DNA of 44,931 bases. Origin: Bacteroidales bacterium. GTDB taxonomy: Bacteria; Bacteroidota; Bacteroidia; Bacteroidales; GCA-2748055. Location of the stretch: the NCBI GenBank assembly GCA_029931975.1, contig JAOZQY010000028.1, forward strand, positions 1-44,931, written 5' to 3'. Made by a program: the position numbers and the translations under genes. The first letter of the stretch is position 1. Each line of letters starts with the position of its first letter. Below the pieces are notes generated by a model, which saw only the letters and a list, made by a program, of their open reading frames with translations, was not told the origin of the DNA and did not search any database. Of this stretch, positions 27,425 through 36,521 are shown piece after piece.

Positions 27425-28921
27425 ATGACATTTTTAAAGGGATTTATTTCCTTGCTTTCCGGCTTACTTCTTACCGCTTCCTCCCTTTCGGCCCAGGGAT
27501 ACCGAATTGAAGTTGAAATAAAGGGACTCTCAAAAGACACCCTTATTCTTGGTGAATATTTCACCTCCCGAATGATCCCCAAAGATACCATTGTACTGGA
27601 TCAAAAGGGTCAGGGTCTGTTTGAAGGAGATGAAAAATTTACGGGTGGACTATATCTGATCTATATCAACCCGGAGCAATATTTTGATCTCCTGTTGGGG
27701 GATGACCAGGAGCTATCGATTGTAGCTGATACTGCTGATCTTACAGGAAGCCTGGTCTATACCGGATCAAAAGACATGCAGATATTCCAGGAGTACAAGC
27801 TCTTTCTCCAGGAAAAACGAGAGGAGCTCAAACAACTTACATCCCAGTTCAGTGCTGCTGCCAGTAAAACAGACAGTACAGTGATTATTGATCAGCAAAA
27901 AGCGCTTAACCGCGAGATGGAAGCTTATATGAACCAGATAGAGGCTGAACATTCCGCGCTTTTTGTGGCAGATTTTATTGCATCCACCCGAGAACCATCC
28001 CCCCCCGAATCCATGTTGACAGGAGAAAGAAGATCCGACGATTCCATCAGGTACTTCTATTACCGGGAACACTACTTTGATCGCTTCGACCCCTTTAACA
28101 TCAGGCTTCTGCACACCCCTCTATATGAAGGGAAGATAAAGAACTACATTACCCGGGCCGTGCCTCAGCATCCCGATTCACTTATTGTTGCTGTGGATTA
28201 CCTGCTTAACGGTTCCAAAACAGATGATGACCTCTACCGTTATATGCTGATCACCCTCTTCAACCATTTTGCTGAGAGCAAGTTTATAGGTATGGATGGG
28301 GTCTATTTCCATATTGCTGAGTACTACTATATACCAGACGCCACATGGAGCAGCCAGGAGTTTCTCGATAAACTAAAGGAGAACCTGGCCCTCAACAAGC
28401 CGACTTTAATCGGTCAGACGGCCCCCAACCTGATTATGCGACAGATCCCCGAGGAACACTTCGGCATGGCCGCACAGGACACAGCCATAAAAAGGGATCC
28501 CCATATCGGGCACGATTTTTTCATTCATGATGTAGAGGCCCGGTTTACTATGCTCTATTTCTGGGAAGCAGATTGCGGGCACTGTAAGAAATCAACACCG
28601 GCGCTCTATGAGGTCTATACCAGGATGAAAGAAAAGGGGGTAGAGGTCATCTCTGTGCATGTGATCAATTCCATTGAAGGGAAAGAGAAATGGATCGATT
28701 TTGTTAACAAACACCACCTGACGGGATGGATCAACTGCTGGAGTCCGTACAGCAATGAGTTCCGGAAACTGTATAATCTACAGAGTTATCCACAGCTTTT
28801 TGTGCTCGATAAGGATAAAAAAATTATTGCAAAGAGGGTGACCCCTGAGCAGGCAGAGAAAATCATTACCAACCAGATTGAAATTGAATCTAAAGATAAG
28901 AGTAAAGCAGATGGAGTTTAA
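27425..28921 (+). CDS. TlpA/ResA-like exported thioredoxin-fold protein with DUF4369/DUF5106-like N-terminus
   Basis: About 498 residues from ATG 27425; the preceding codon is TTG. A signal peptide (to about 24, SSLSAQ) leads to a beta-rich DUF4369-like domain (about 25-115) and a helical DUF5106-like linker (about 120-320). The C-terminal thioredoxin-like domain carries the redox motif C384-G-H-C387 in EADCGHCKKSTP and a cis-proline in SYPQLFVLD. Such proteins reduce disulphides or assist cytochrome c and envelope protein maturation in the periplasm. No cytochrome gene is adjacent. Its 3' end overlaps the carA start by 11 bases, so it shares a transcript with carA, an unusual pairing. Confidence 0.88.
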   Translation: MTFLKGFISLLSGLLLTASSLSAQGYRIEVEIKGLSKDTLILGEYFTSRMIPKDTIVLDQKGQGLFEGDEKFTGGLYLIYINPEQYFDLLLGDDQELSIVADTADLTGSLVYTGSKDMQIFQEYKLFLQEKREELKQLTSQFSAAASKTDSTVIIDQQKALNREMEAYMNQIEAEHSALFVADFIASTREPSPPESMLTGERRSDDSIRYFYYREHYFDRFDPFNIRLLHTPLYEGKIKNYITRAVPQHPDSLIVAVDYLLNGSKTDDDLYRYMLITLFNHFAESKFIGMDGVYFHIAEYYYIPDATWSSQEFLDKLKENLALNKPTLIGQTAPNLIMRQIPEEHFGMAAQDTAIKRDPHIGHDFFIHDVEARFTMLYFWEADCGHCKKSTPALYEVYTRMKEKGVEVISVHVINSIEGKEKWIDFVNKHHLTGWINCWSPYSNEFRKLYNLQSYPQLFVLDKDKKIIAKRVTPEQAEKIITNQIEIESKDKSKADGV

Positions 28922-29996
28922 AGCTATTAAACTGATCCTGGAGGATGGATCTACATTTTTTGGTAAATCATTCGGCTATGAAGGCAGTATTGCCGGAGAA
29001 GTAGTTTTCAATACAGCCATGACTGGTTATCCTGAGAGTCTTACCGACCCCTCCTACAAAGGACAGATCCTGGTCCTCACATATCCCATTGTGGGCAACT
29101 ACGGAGTACCAAGGGAAGATTCCGAAAATGATCTTTACAAATTTTTTGAATCGAACCACCTTCATATATCCGCCCTGGTGATCTCTGACTATTCTGCAGA
29201 ATATTCTCATTGGAACGCTGAGCAAAGTTTGGGCGACTGGCTGAAAGAAAACAAAATACCTGGTATTTTTGATGTGGATACCCGCCGGATCACCAAATTA
29301 CTTCGTGAAAAAGGATCCATGCTGGGGAAACTGGTATTTGAAGAAAAAGAACCTCCTGACTATGATCCCAACCAGGATAACCTGGTAGCACAGGTCAGCA
29401 TTGGTGAAAGGAAGGTTTATGGCAAGGGAAAGCACAGGATCCTTCTGCTCGACTGCGGAGTTAAGTACAACATAATCCGCTACCTGCTTGAACGGGACAC
29501 CACCGTCATCAGAGTACCCTGGAATCACGATATCAGTAAGGAAGAATACGACGGGTTGTTTATTTCCAACGGACCAGGCGATCCCAAACAATGCGATATC
29601 ACCATCAATAGCCTGTCCAGAGCATATGATCAGGAAATCCCCATTTTTGGGATATGCCTGGGGAACCAGCTAATGGCCCTGGCCGCTGGTGCCGATACCT
29701 ACAAACTGAAATACGGTCATCGAAGCCATAACCAGCCGGTACTGGAAGTGGGAACAGACAAAGCCTATATCACCTCGCAGAACCATGGATTCGCCATCAA
29801 CAATGATTCCCTGCCCAAAGGATGGGAACCTCTCTTTATTAACCTCAACGATGATACCAACGAGGGGATGAAACATCTTTCAAAACCATTCTTCTCCACA
29901 CAATTTCATCCCGAGGCTTCGGGCGGACCAACCGATACGGCCTTCCTTTTTGATGTATTTATCGCTCACATCGAAAAGTCAAAAGTTGAAAGTTGA
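28911..29996 (+). CDS. carA: Carbamoyl-phosphate synthase small (glutaminase) subunit
   Basis: 361 residues from ATG 28911; an in-frame TTG at 28878 lies inside the previous gene. The N-terminal CarA domain (LEDGSTFFGKSFG, MTGYPESLTDPSYKGQ, DTRRITKLLREKG) is followed by a class I glutamine amidotransferase domain with GICLGNQ (nucleophile Cys249) and FHPEAS (His333, Glu335). It hydrolyses glutamine and channels ammonia to CarB. It is not next to carB: eight arg/pro genes on the opposite strand lie between them. Its last codons and TGA stop fall in a short AAAGTTG tandem repeat, and it converges on proA with a 4-base gap. Confidence 0.96.
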   Translation: MEFKAIKLILEDGSTFFGKSFGYEGSIAGEVVFNTAMTGYPESLTDPSYKGQILVLTYPIVGNYGVPREDSENDLYKFFESNHLHISALVISDYSAEYSHWNAEQSLGDWLKENKIPGIFDVDTRRITKLLREKGSMLGKLVFEEKEPPDYDPNQDNLVAQVSIGERKVYGKGKHRILLLDCGVKYNIIRYLLERDTTVIRVPWNHDISKEEYDGLFISNGPGDPKQCDITINSLSRAYDQEIPIFGICLGNQLMALAAGADTYKLKYGHRSHNQPVLEVGTDKAYITSQNHGFAINNDSLPKGWEPLFINLNDDTNEGMKHLSKPFFSTQFHPEASGGPTDTAFLFDVFIAHIEKSKVES

Positions 29997-30001
29997 AAGT
30001 C
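29974..30001. repeat. AAAGTTG-type tandem repeat at the carA/proA junction
   Basis: About four imperfect units of AAAAGTC/AAAGTTG run through the last codons of carA, and one unit supplies the TGA stop. The array ends at the first base of the convergent proA stop. Confidence 0.6.
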
Positions 30002-31248
30002 TATTCTCTGATCTGGCCGGATCCATAGATGATATACTTGTTGGTAGTAAGCTCTTTGAGCCCCATGGGTCCGCGGGCATGTAATTTTTGAGTGCTGATC
30101 CCTATTTCTGCCCCGTAGCCAAACTCAAATCCGTCAGTAAACCTGGTGGAAGCATTCACATATACTGCCGCAGCATCCACCCTGTCGAGAAAGTATTGTG
30201 CATGACTGTAGTTCTCGGTAACAATGCTTTCTGAATGTTTGGATCCGTATTTATTAATGTGATCCACAGCTTCCTCCAGCGACCCAACTACTTTAGAACT
30301 GATCACCAGGTCGAGATACTCGGCGGACCAATCCTCCTCAGTGGCAGGAATAGCTTCAGGTACCAGGTCACAGGTATGTTGGTCGCCCCGAATCTCTACC
30401 TCCCCCATTTTTAGTGAGAAGCCAATGGAGGGCAAGGCCTCCCCGGCCACTTTTTCATGTATCAGCAGACTTTCGGCTGCATTGCATACCCCTGGTCGAT
30501 GGGTCTTGGCATTATATACAATGGCCACCGCCTTCTCCAGATCGGCCGCCTCATCCACATAGACATGGCAATTACCAACCCCGGTTTCAATGACCGGAAC
30601 AGTACTGTTCTGGACCACTGCCTGTATCAAACCAGCACCTCCCCTGGGAATCAGTATATCCAGGTATTCATTCAGTTTCATCATGGCCACGGCACTCTCC
30701 CGGGAGGTATCCTGTACCAGTTGAACTATATGAGGGTCAAGTCCGAATTCAATAAGAGCATTTTGAAAGATCTCCACAAGAGCATTATTTGAGCGAAATG
30801 CTTCCTTCCCTCCTCTGAGCACGCATACATTTCCTGTTTTTATACAGAGCGCTGCCACATCGGCAGTCACATTGGGCCTTGATTCATAGATCACGCCGAC
30901 CACCCCCAGAGGCACCCGCTTCTTCCCGATCATCAGTCCATTGGGTCTTTTTTTCATCTCCTCAATCTCCCCGATGGGATCCTCCAGCTGCACGATCTCC
31001 CTCAAGCCTTCAGCAATCCCTTTGATCTTCTCCTTTGAAAGGGACAAACGCTCCACAATGGCGCCTTTTAAGCCCAAAGCCTCCCCCTGTTTCAGATCTG
31101 CCGCGTTGGCCTCCAAAATTGCTGGAGCAGATTGTTCCAATAAATCAGCCACCATCTGCAAGACCTTGTTTTTCTGGTTGGTATTCTGATGGGCCAGCTC
31201 TTTGGATGCCTCTTTGGCCCTTTTCCCTATCTCAATTAACTCTTTCAT
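30001..31248 (-). CDS. proA: Gamma-glutamyl phosphate reductase
   Basis: 415 residues from ATG 31248. An in-frame GTG at 31287 overlaps the proB stop but would add an untypical 13-residue leader. Aldehyde-dehydrogenase-fold enzyme: PLGVVGVIYESRPNVTADVAALCIKTGN binds the substrate/NADPH region, VLRGGKEAFRSN follows, and HRPGVCNAAESLL holds the catalytic cysteine. It reduces glutamyl-5-phosphate to glutamate-5-semialdehyde, the second step of proline synthesis. It is the last gene of the argR-to-proA unit and sits 38 bases after proB. That gap contains a degenerate repeat. Length is normal for the family. Confidence 0.96.
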   Translation of the reverse strand: MKELIEIGKRAKEASKELAHQNTNQKNKVLQMVADLLEQSAPAILEANAADLKQGEALGLKGAIVERLSLSKEKIKGIAEGLREIVQLEDPIGEIEEMKKRPNGLMIGKKRVPLGVVGVIYESRPNVTADVAALCIKTGNVCVLRGGKEAFRSNNALVEIFQNALIEFGLDPHIVQLVQDTSRESAVAMMKLNEYLDILIPRGGAGLIQAVVQNSTVPVIETGVGNCHVYVDEAADLEKAVAIVYNAKTHRPGVCNAAESLLIHEKVAGEALPSIGFSLKMGEVEIRGDQHTCDLVPEAIPATEEDWSAEYLDLVISSKVVGSLEEAVDHINKYGSKHSESIVTENYSHAQYFLDRVDAAAVYVNASTRFTDGFEFGYGAEIGISTQKLHARGPMGLKELTTNKYIIYGSGQIRE

Positions 31249-31262
31249 ACAATTTCCATTTT

Positions 31263-31290
31263 TACTAGGCGCTATTTCCCCAGGCACTAA
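31263..31290. repeat. Short degenerate intergenic repeat (second copy)
   Basis: AGGCGCTATTTCCCCAGGCACT lies between proB and proA and overlaps the proB stop. It uses the same words as 13434-13466, in swapped order. Confidence 0.4.
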
Positions 31291-32099
31291 CCTGCCATCT
31301 GGGTGGCATCAGAAACAAAGAATGTTCCCAGGTCCTTTCCCTCAAGCACATCCATAATGGTGGAAGGGTCCTCACCGTTAGCGATTACTACATCCACATT
31401 GTGTTCTCGGCAGAGCTCTGCTGCTGCAATCTTGGACACCATTCCACCGGAACCCATTTTTGACGATCCCTTCAGATCAATATCCTTCAGATCGTGGCTT
31501 GCTTTCATCACCTTGGGTACCTTTTGAGCTGAATGATGAATATGCGGATCGGCGGTAAAGACCCCATCGGTATTGGTAAGGATTAGCAAGAGATCTGCCT
31601 GGATCAAGGTGGCCACAGAAGCTGAGAGGGTATCGTTGTCTCCAAATTCAATCTCATGAGTGCTTACCGTATCATTTTCATTTACCACTGGGATAATTCC
31701 CATCTCGATCAGCGTGTTCAGCGTGTTCCTGGCATTCTTACGGCGAATGCTGTTCTCGATCCCGTCGCGGGTCAGAAGCACCTGAGCCACGGTCTTGTTA
31801 TACTCATCGAAAAACTTCTGGTATAAACGGATCAATCCCACCTGCCCGATGGCAGCCAAGGCCTGTTTTTTCACCAGTGTATCAGGTTTGCTATCCAGTC
31901 CGATCATACCCACGCCAACACCCACTGCACCAGAAGACACAAGTACCACCTCCCTGCCGCTGTTGCTCAGGTCTGCCAGAACCCTCACCAGTTTCTCCAT
32001 ACGCTGCAGGTTAATCTTACCATTATCATAGGCCAGCATACTGGTACCCACCTTCACTACGATCTTCTTTTTCTCTTTTAAATATTTTCTGTGTGTCAT
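31287..32099 (-). CDS. proB: Glutamate 5-kinase, lacking the PUA domain
   Basis: 270 residues. The amino-acid-kinase domain is complete: IVVKVGTSMLA at the phosphate-binding start, VVLVSSGAVGVG, VNENDTVST for glutamate, LLILTNTDGVFTADP, and KMGSGGMVSKIAAA near the end. It phosphorylates glutamate for proline synthesis, and proline normally inhibits this domain. The chain ends where E. coli ProB (367 residues) continues into its PUA domain, so this is the short form. Its ATG overlaps the argH stop (ATGA, 32096-32099), which points to coupled translation. Confidence 0.95.
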   Translation of the reverse strand: MTHRKYLKEKKKIVVKVGTSMLAYDNGKINLQRMEKLVRVLADLSNSGREVVLVSSGAVGVGVGMIGLDSKPDTLVKKQALAAIGQVGLIRLYQKFFDEYNKTVAQVLLTRDGIENSIRRKNARNTLNTLIEMGIIPVVNENDTVSTHEIEFGDNDTLSASVATLIQADLLLILTNTDGVFTADPHIHHSAQKVPKVMKASHDLKDIDLKGSSKMGSGGMVSKIAAAELCREHNVDVVIANGEDPSTIMDVLEGKDLGTFFVSDATQMAG

Positions 32100-33445
32100 G
32101 ATTTCTCAAAATATTGAACCAATGCATCAACTACCTTATCTGTCTCTGTAAAGCGAAAACCTTCAAAAGCACGATTAAGTTTCGCCTCGATCTCTTCCAG
32201 TCCGGGATTACCTATGCTTCCTGTGTGCGTGTAGGCATGGTCCCGGCCGGGCCTATAACGGCCACTATCAATTTCGGATGCCACTTCGCGGTACGCATCC
32301 CTGAAGGGAATTCCCGCCTGAACTTTATTATTGACCTCCTCCACCGAATAGAGATAGAGATAGGTATCATTATTCAAAATATTTCTGTTCACTTCCATAT
32401 GCTCCACCACATAGTACATCATATCCAGGCAACTCATCAACTCGTCCAGGGCAGGGTGTATAATCTCCTTCAGGATTTGGAAATCGCGGTGATAACCGGA
32501 AATCAGGTTGCCGGTCACTGAAGTAACCTCAGAGGCCACCATGGTCAGGCGGTTGCACTTTGCACGAAGCAACTCCAGCACATCCGGATTCTTCTTATGC
32601 GGCATGATGGAAGAACCTGTGGTCAGCTCCGGGGGAAGAGAAATAAACTTGAAGTTCTGTCCCATAAAAAGAACCGCATCCATGGCCAGACGGGCCAGTG
32701 TTGAAGCCACAGCACCAATGCCGGCACCCACATACCATTCTGTTTTCCCCCGGTTCATCTGCGCATTGACCGAACTGATATGCATCTCTTCAAAGGCCAA
32801 CAGACGGGTGGTCAGCTCCCTGTCGACCGGAAAAGAGGAACCGAAACCTGCGGCCGAACCCAGTGGGTTCTGATTAATCACTTCATGGATCCCCTGCAAA
32901 AAGGTAAGATCATCGGCCAGCGCCTCTGCATATGCTCCGAACCAGAGTCCGAAAGAAGAGGGCATGGCCACTTGCATATGGGTATAGCCGGGCAGCAGTA
33001 CATCCTTATAGGCCTCGGCCTGTTTCAATAACATCTCTGCCAGCTTCCGGCTTTCAACTGCGACCTCTTTGAGCTCATCCCGCAAAAAGAGCTTAATATC
33101 CACCATCACCTGGTCGTTCCGTGAACGGCCTGTATGGATCTTCTTCCCCATATCGCCCAGACGACTGGTCAGCACCATTTCCACCTGTGAGTGGATATCC
33201 TCTACCCCAGGCTCCAGTACCAGGCTTCCCTCCAGAGAATCCTTGTATAACTTCGCCAGTTCTTCCACCAGTTGGGAAGCTTCCTCCTTTGCGATGAGCC
33301 CGGTTTCGGCCAGCATAATGGTATGGGCCATAGAAGCCAAAACATCGTAAGGGGCAAGTTCCAGGTCATAGATAGGATCCTTTCCCGTGGTAAACGCCAG
33401 GATGCGTTGCTCTGTTGATATGTCTTTGTCCCAAAGTTTCATCAT
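32096..33445 (-). CDS. argH: Argininosuccinate lyase
   Basis: 449 residues. Two ATG codons in tandem (33445, 33442) begin the frame. Fumarase/aspartase-superfamily motifs: HSQVEMVLTSRLG, HTGRSRNDQVMVD, LLPGYTHMQVAMPSSFG and the signature GSSIMPHKKNPD with the catalytic loop serine. It splits argininosuccinate into arginine and fumarate, the last step of arginine synthesis. Length is near the usual 455-465. It lies 8 bases after argE and is coupled to proB by a 4-base overlap, so arginine and proline enzymes are made together here. Confidence 0.96.
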   Translation of the reverse strand: MMKLWDKDISTEQRILAFTTGKDPIYDLELAPYDVLASMAHTIMLAETGLIAKEEASQLVEELAKLYKDSLEGSLVLEPGVEDIHSQVEMVLTSRLGDMGKKIHTGRSRNDQVMVDIKLFLRDELKEVAVESRKLAEMLLKQAEAYKDVLLPGYTHMQVAMPSSFGLWFGAYAEALADDLTFLQGIHEVINQNPLGSAAGFGSSFPVDRELTTRLLAFEEMHISSVNAQMNRGKTEWYVGAGIGAVASTLARLAMDAVLFMGQNFKFISLPPELTTGSSIMPHKKNPDVLELLRAKCNRLTMVASEVTSVTGNLISGYHRDFQILKEIIHPALDELMSCLDMMYYVVEHMEVNRNILNNDTYLYLYSVEEVNNKVQAGIPFRDAYREVASEIDSGRYRPGRDHAYTHTGSIGNPGLEEIEAKLNRAFEGFRFTETDKVVDALVQYFEKS

Positions 33446-33453
33446 GTTCGTTT

Positions 33454-34503
33454 TTAAACTTCAATATGATCCAGGAAACGACAGTAAGCCACCACTCCCT
33501 GGTCCAACTCACTTTTTAAAATATATTCCCCGGCCGTATGTGAACGGGCCGAATCACCAGGTCCCATCTTTACAGCCGGAAAAGGAATCAGAGCCATATC
33601 AGAAAGGGTGGATGATCCAAAAGGCTCCAGTCCGCCACGGCGGATGGCTTTCATTAAAAAATGATCTGTAGCAAGTCCCGATGAAAGCAAGCGGGTCGAA
33701 CGCGGGGTCAGTTTCGCCTTACATACCCCTCTGATCAAAGCCAGTAACTCTTCATTTCCATACCGGTCGTTGCTTCTTACATCCACTACATAGCGGCAGA
33801 GATCGGGTACCACATTATGGCGTGTCCCTGCCGAAATCATGGTCACCTGCATACCTGGTACAGGTAACCACTCCGACTCTCGTGAGAACTGCAGCTTTCC
33901 AATGGCATCAATATCTGTCATAGCTTCATAGATGGCATTTATTCCCTCGTTTCGTGCTGCATGCCCCGCTTTTCCCAATACCTCTCCATCAAGAACCATT
34001 AATCCCCTCTCAGCTACCGCAGGAGCCATTCCTGTAGGCTCGCCCACAATAATGCCCTGTAGGTCTCCCAGAACGGGCAATACTGAAGAAATGCCATGGC
34101 TCCCCGACACCTCCTCTTCAGCACTGATCAATAGCATCAGATTAATACGTCCGGATAGTCGCTCCTTCATCTTTTCATAAACCGCCAGCATCGTTACCAC
34201 CGAAGCCCCGGCATCATTACTACCCAATCCCACAATCTTTTCTCCGCACTGCTGAGGAGAAAAGGGGTCTGTCTCCCAACCATCCACCGGGGGAACAGTA
34301 TCCATATGCGAATTCAGCAGCACAGAGGCTCCCGACGCATCCGGATCTCCAAGCAGCAGGTTGTGGTGGATCCGGGTAAGTGGCCTTCCAAGTCCTCTTA
34401 TAAAACTTTCAAGAAAGTCGGAACGATTCTGCTCCTCCCGACTTACAGCAGGAATGGAAAGCATCTCCAGCAAGAGGTCGATATAGTTTAGCTCTACGCT
34501 CAT
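33454..34503 (-). CDS. argE: N-acyl-ornithine/citrulline deacylase-type M20 peptidase (ArgE-like)
   Basis: 349 residues of the M20 dizinc family: NSHMDTVPP (His66, Asp68), SNDAGAS (bridging Asp97), SAEEEVSGSHG (catalytic and metal Glu129-131), VGEPT (Glu155) and a late KMGPGDSARSHTAGEYI with the final histidine. M20 members in arginine operons remove the acetyl or succinyl group from ornithine or citrulline. Which acyl group applies in Bacteroidota varies, and argF, which would help decide, is absent from the window. The start overlaps the proC stop by 4 bases. LysK-type acetyl-lysine deacetylase is an alternative; the neighbours favour arginine. Confidence 0.88.
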   Translation of the reverse strand: MSVELNYIDLLLEMLSIPAVSREEQNRSDFLESFIRGLGRPLTRIHHNLLLGDPDASGASVLLNSHMDTVPPVDGWETDPFSPQQCGEKIVGLGSNDAGASVVTMLAVYEKMKERLSGRINLMLLISAEEEVSGSHGISSVLPVLGDLQGIIVGEPTGMAPAVAERGLMVLDGEVLGKAGHAARNEGINAIYEAMTDIDAIGKLQFSRESEWLPVPGMQVTMISAGTRHNVVPDLCRYVVDVRSNDRYGNEELLALIRGVCKAKLTPRSTRLLSSGLATDHFLMKAIRRGGLEPFGSSTLSDMALIPFPAVKMGPGDSARSHTAGEYILKSELDQGVVAYCRFLDHIEV

Positions 34504-35288
34504 TTCAGATCACTGATCTCCGAATAGGATTTTACAATGCCTTTGATCATGGCCGAACTCAGGCCAAAATGCTCCATTTCGTTCAAGCCAGATATCGTAC
34601 AGCCCATGGGCGTGGTAACCCGGTCAATTTCCGTTTCAGGATGGTTTTCAGTTTGCATCAGAAGCTGAGCTGCACCCAGGGCCGTTTGGGCAGCAATCTT
34701 GCCCGCTTCTTCGGCATGGAAGCCGATTTGGATTCCACCCTGGGAAACCGCACGGATAAAACGGAGGAAAAAGGCGATTCCACAGGCAGCCAGAATGGTG
34801 GCTGCCGGCATCAGCTGCTCCTTAATGACCATGGTATTTCCCAGCGGATCAAACAAGGTCCTGACCTGTTCCACAGCCTGCTCCCCCTCACCTGCGATAC
34901 AGGTCATGCTGGCTCCATACTCCACAGCTGTATTGGGCATAATCCTTACTACCTCTATCTGGTTTCCGCTCCACTCTTTTAATTCTTTGATACTAATCGC
35001 AGAGACAACACTGACCAGTATCTTTTCTCCTTTCTGCAAAAAGGGTTTAATGTCAAGAACCACTTCTTTTGCCTGTCCGGGCAATACGGCAAGGATCACA
35101 ATATCACACTTCGAAACCAGTGTGTGGTTATCGGTAACAGTCAGTCCCTGCTTTTTCTGCTCATCCAGAAGTTCTTTCCGTCTTCGGGAAAGAAAGAGCT
35201 TCGAAGGGGCAGAAACATTTTGTGCTACCAAGCCCTTCGCAATGGCACATCCGATATTTCCGGCACCTATTATTCCAACTTTTTTCAT
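34500..35288 (-). CDS. proC: Pyrroline-5-carboxylate reductase
   Basis: 262 residues from ATG 35288; the preceding codon is GTG. The NADPH-binding Rossmann motif is VGIIGAGNIGCAIAKGL, with VVRIMPNTAVEYG at the substrate side. The C-terminal helical domain ends in DRVTTPMGCTISGLNEME, the family signature region. It makes proline from pyrroline-5-carboxylate. It lies between argG (16 bases upstream) and argE (4-base ATGA overlap), so with proB and proA at the end of the unit the complete proline pathway is embedded in an arginine operon. Confidence 0.95.
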   Translation of the reverse strand: MKKVGIIGAGNIGCAIAKGLVAQNVSAPSKLFLSRRRKELLDEQKKQGLTVTDNHTLVSKCDIVILAVLPGQAKEVVLDIKPFLQKGEKILVSVVSAISIKELKEWSGNQIEVVRIMPNTAVEYGASMTCIAGEGEQAVEQVRTLFDPLGNTMVIKEQLMPAATILAACGIAFFLRFIRAVSQGGIQIGFHAEEAGKIAAQTALGAAQLLMQTENHPETEIDRVTTPMGCTISGLNEMEHFGLSSAMIKGIVKSYSEISDLK

Positions 35289-35304
35289 CACGATATTTTT
35301 TCTT

Positions 35305-36510
35305 TTAAAGTAACTGATCTTCTGTTCCGTTCACTGCATACCATATTCGCTGTTGGTTTCCCAGTATCCGTGTAAATCCATCTACTTCTTCAGCCGTCCA
35401 AGCTTTATTCATCTCACCATAGGAAGCAAAAGAGGTATTCATCAGGTCGAACTGGCTGGTAACACCCGTAACTGCATAACTATATGGGCGGAGCCTGACA
35501 CTAACCTCTCCGCTTACATTCTTCTGGGAGGATTCCAGGAAGGACTCCAGGTCGCGCATAACAGGCTCCAGATATTGCGCCTCATGTACAAACATTCCGT
35601 ACCACTGTCCGATTTGCTCTTTCCAATGCAGCTGCCACCGTGTAAGCACATGCTTCTCAAGCGCCAGGTGTGCCTCAATAATCACCCTTGCAGCGGCAGC
35701 CTCGAATCCAACACGACCCTTGATCCCGATAATGGTATCTCCCACATGCACATCTCTTCCAACACCCCATGGTCCCGCCAGCTTTTCAAGCTCCCTGATG
35801 ACCGCCAATGGTTCCATTGAATGTCCGTTTAAATTGACCGGCTCGCCCTGATCAAATCCAATGGTGAACGTTTCCGAACCAGCTTTTTCCATAGGTGTCG
35901 GATAAGCCTTGGAAGGCAATTCATTCTTCGAGTTCAAGGTCTCTTTCCCTCCAATACTGGTTCCCCAGATTCCCTGGTTGATGGAATATTCCACTTTGCT
36001 CCAGTTCATCTCAACACCAGCCTTTCTCAGATAGTCAATCTCATCATCCCTTGAAATTTTCAAATTCCTGATGGGTGTAATAATCTCCATTTCGGGAGCC
36101 AGCACCTGTATCACCAGGTCGAACCGTACCTGATCATTTCCAGCAGCCGTGGAACCATGAGCTATATATCCAAATCCATTTTCCCGTGCATATTCCACAA
36201 GCGCGATGGCCTGAAAGGTTCGTTCAGAACTTACCGACAGGGGATAACTCCTGTTACGAAGCGTATTTCCAAAAATCATATAGCGGATACAGCGGTTATA
36301 ATAGCCGGCAGTCACATCCAGCACCTGATGCGTGATGGTTCCCAGTTTTTTTGCATGTAAGGAAATCTGATCCAGTTCCACCTCAGAAAATCCGCCTGTA
36401 TTTACTATGGCCGAATGCACCTCCATATTTTTTTCCTTCGCCAGGTAGACCGCACAGAATGTGGTATCGAGTCCACCGCTAAATGCCAGCAATACTTTTT
36501 TCTTTTCCAT
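35305..36510 (-). CDS. argG: Argininosuccinate synthase
   Basis: 401 residues. The PP-loop LLAFSGGLDTTFC (residues 7-19) binds ATP; later motifs are EYAREN, IAHGSTAAGNDQVRFD and YSINQGIWG. It joins citrulline and aspartate into argininosuccinate in the cytoplasm. The sequence VSSERTFQAIALVEYA before the HGSTAAGNDQ motif looks like the Bacteroidota subtype more than the E. coli form. Second enzyme gene of the unit, 11 bases after the GNAT gene. Confidence 0.95.
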   Translation of the reverse strand: MEKKKVLLAFSGGLDTTFCAVYLAKEKNMEVHSAIVNTGGFSEVELDQISLHAKKLGTITHQVLDVTAGYYNRCIRYMIFGNTLRNRSYPLSVSSERTFQAIALVEYARENGFGYIAHGSTAAGNDQVRFDLVIQVLAPEMEIITPIRNLKISRDDEIDYLRKAGVEMNWSKVEYSINQGIWGTSIGGKETLNSKNELPSKAYPTPMEKAGSETFTIGFDQGEPVNLNGHSMEPLAVIRELEKLAGPWGVGRDVHVGDTIIGIKGRVGFEAAAARVIIEAHLALEKHVLTRWQLHWKEQIGQWYGMFVHEAQYLEPVMRDLESFLESSQKNVSGEVSVRLRPYSYAVTGVTSQFDLMNTSFASYGEMNKAWTAEEVDGFTRILGNQQRIWYAVNGTEDQLL

Positions 36511-36521
36511 GATTCAATCGA

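Noticed and set aside
34699-35313. 204-codon plus-strand frame opposite proC
   Set aside because: proC is complete on the minus strand with its Rossmann motif; the antisense product lacks any motif.
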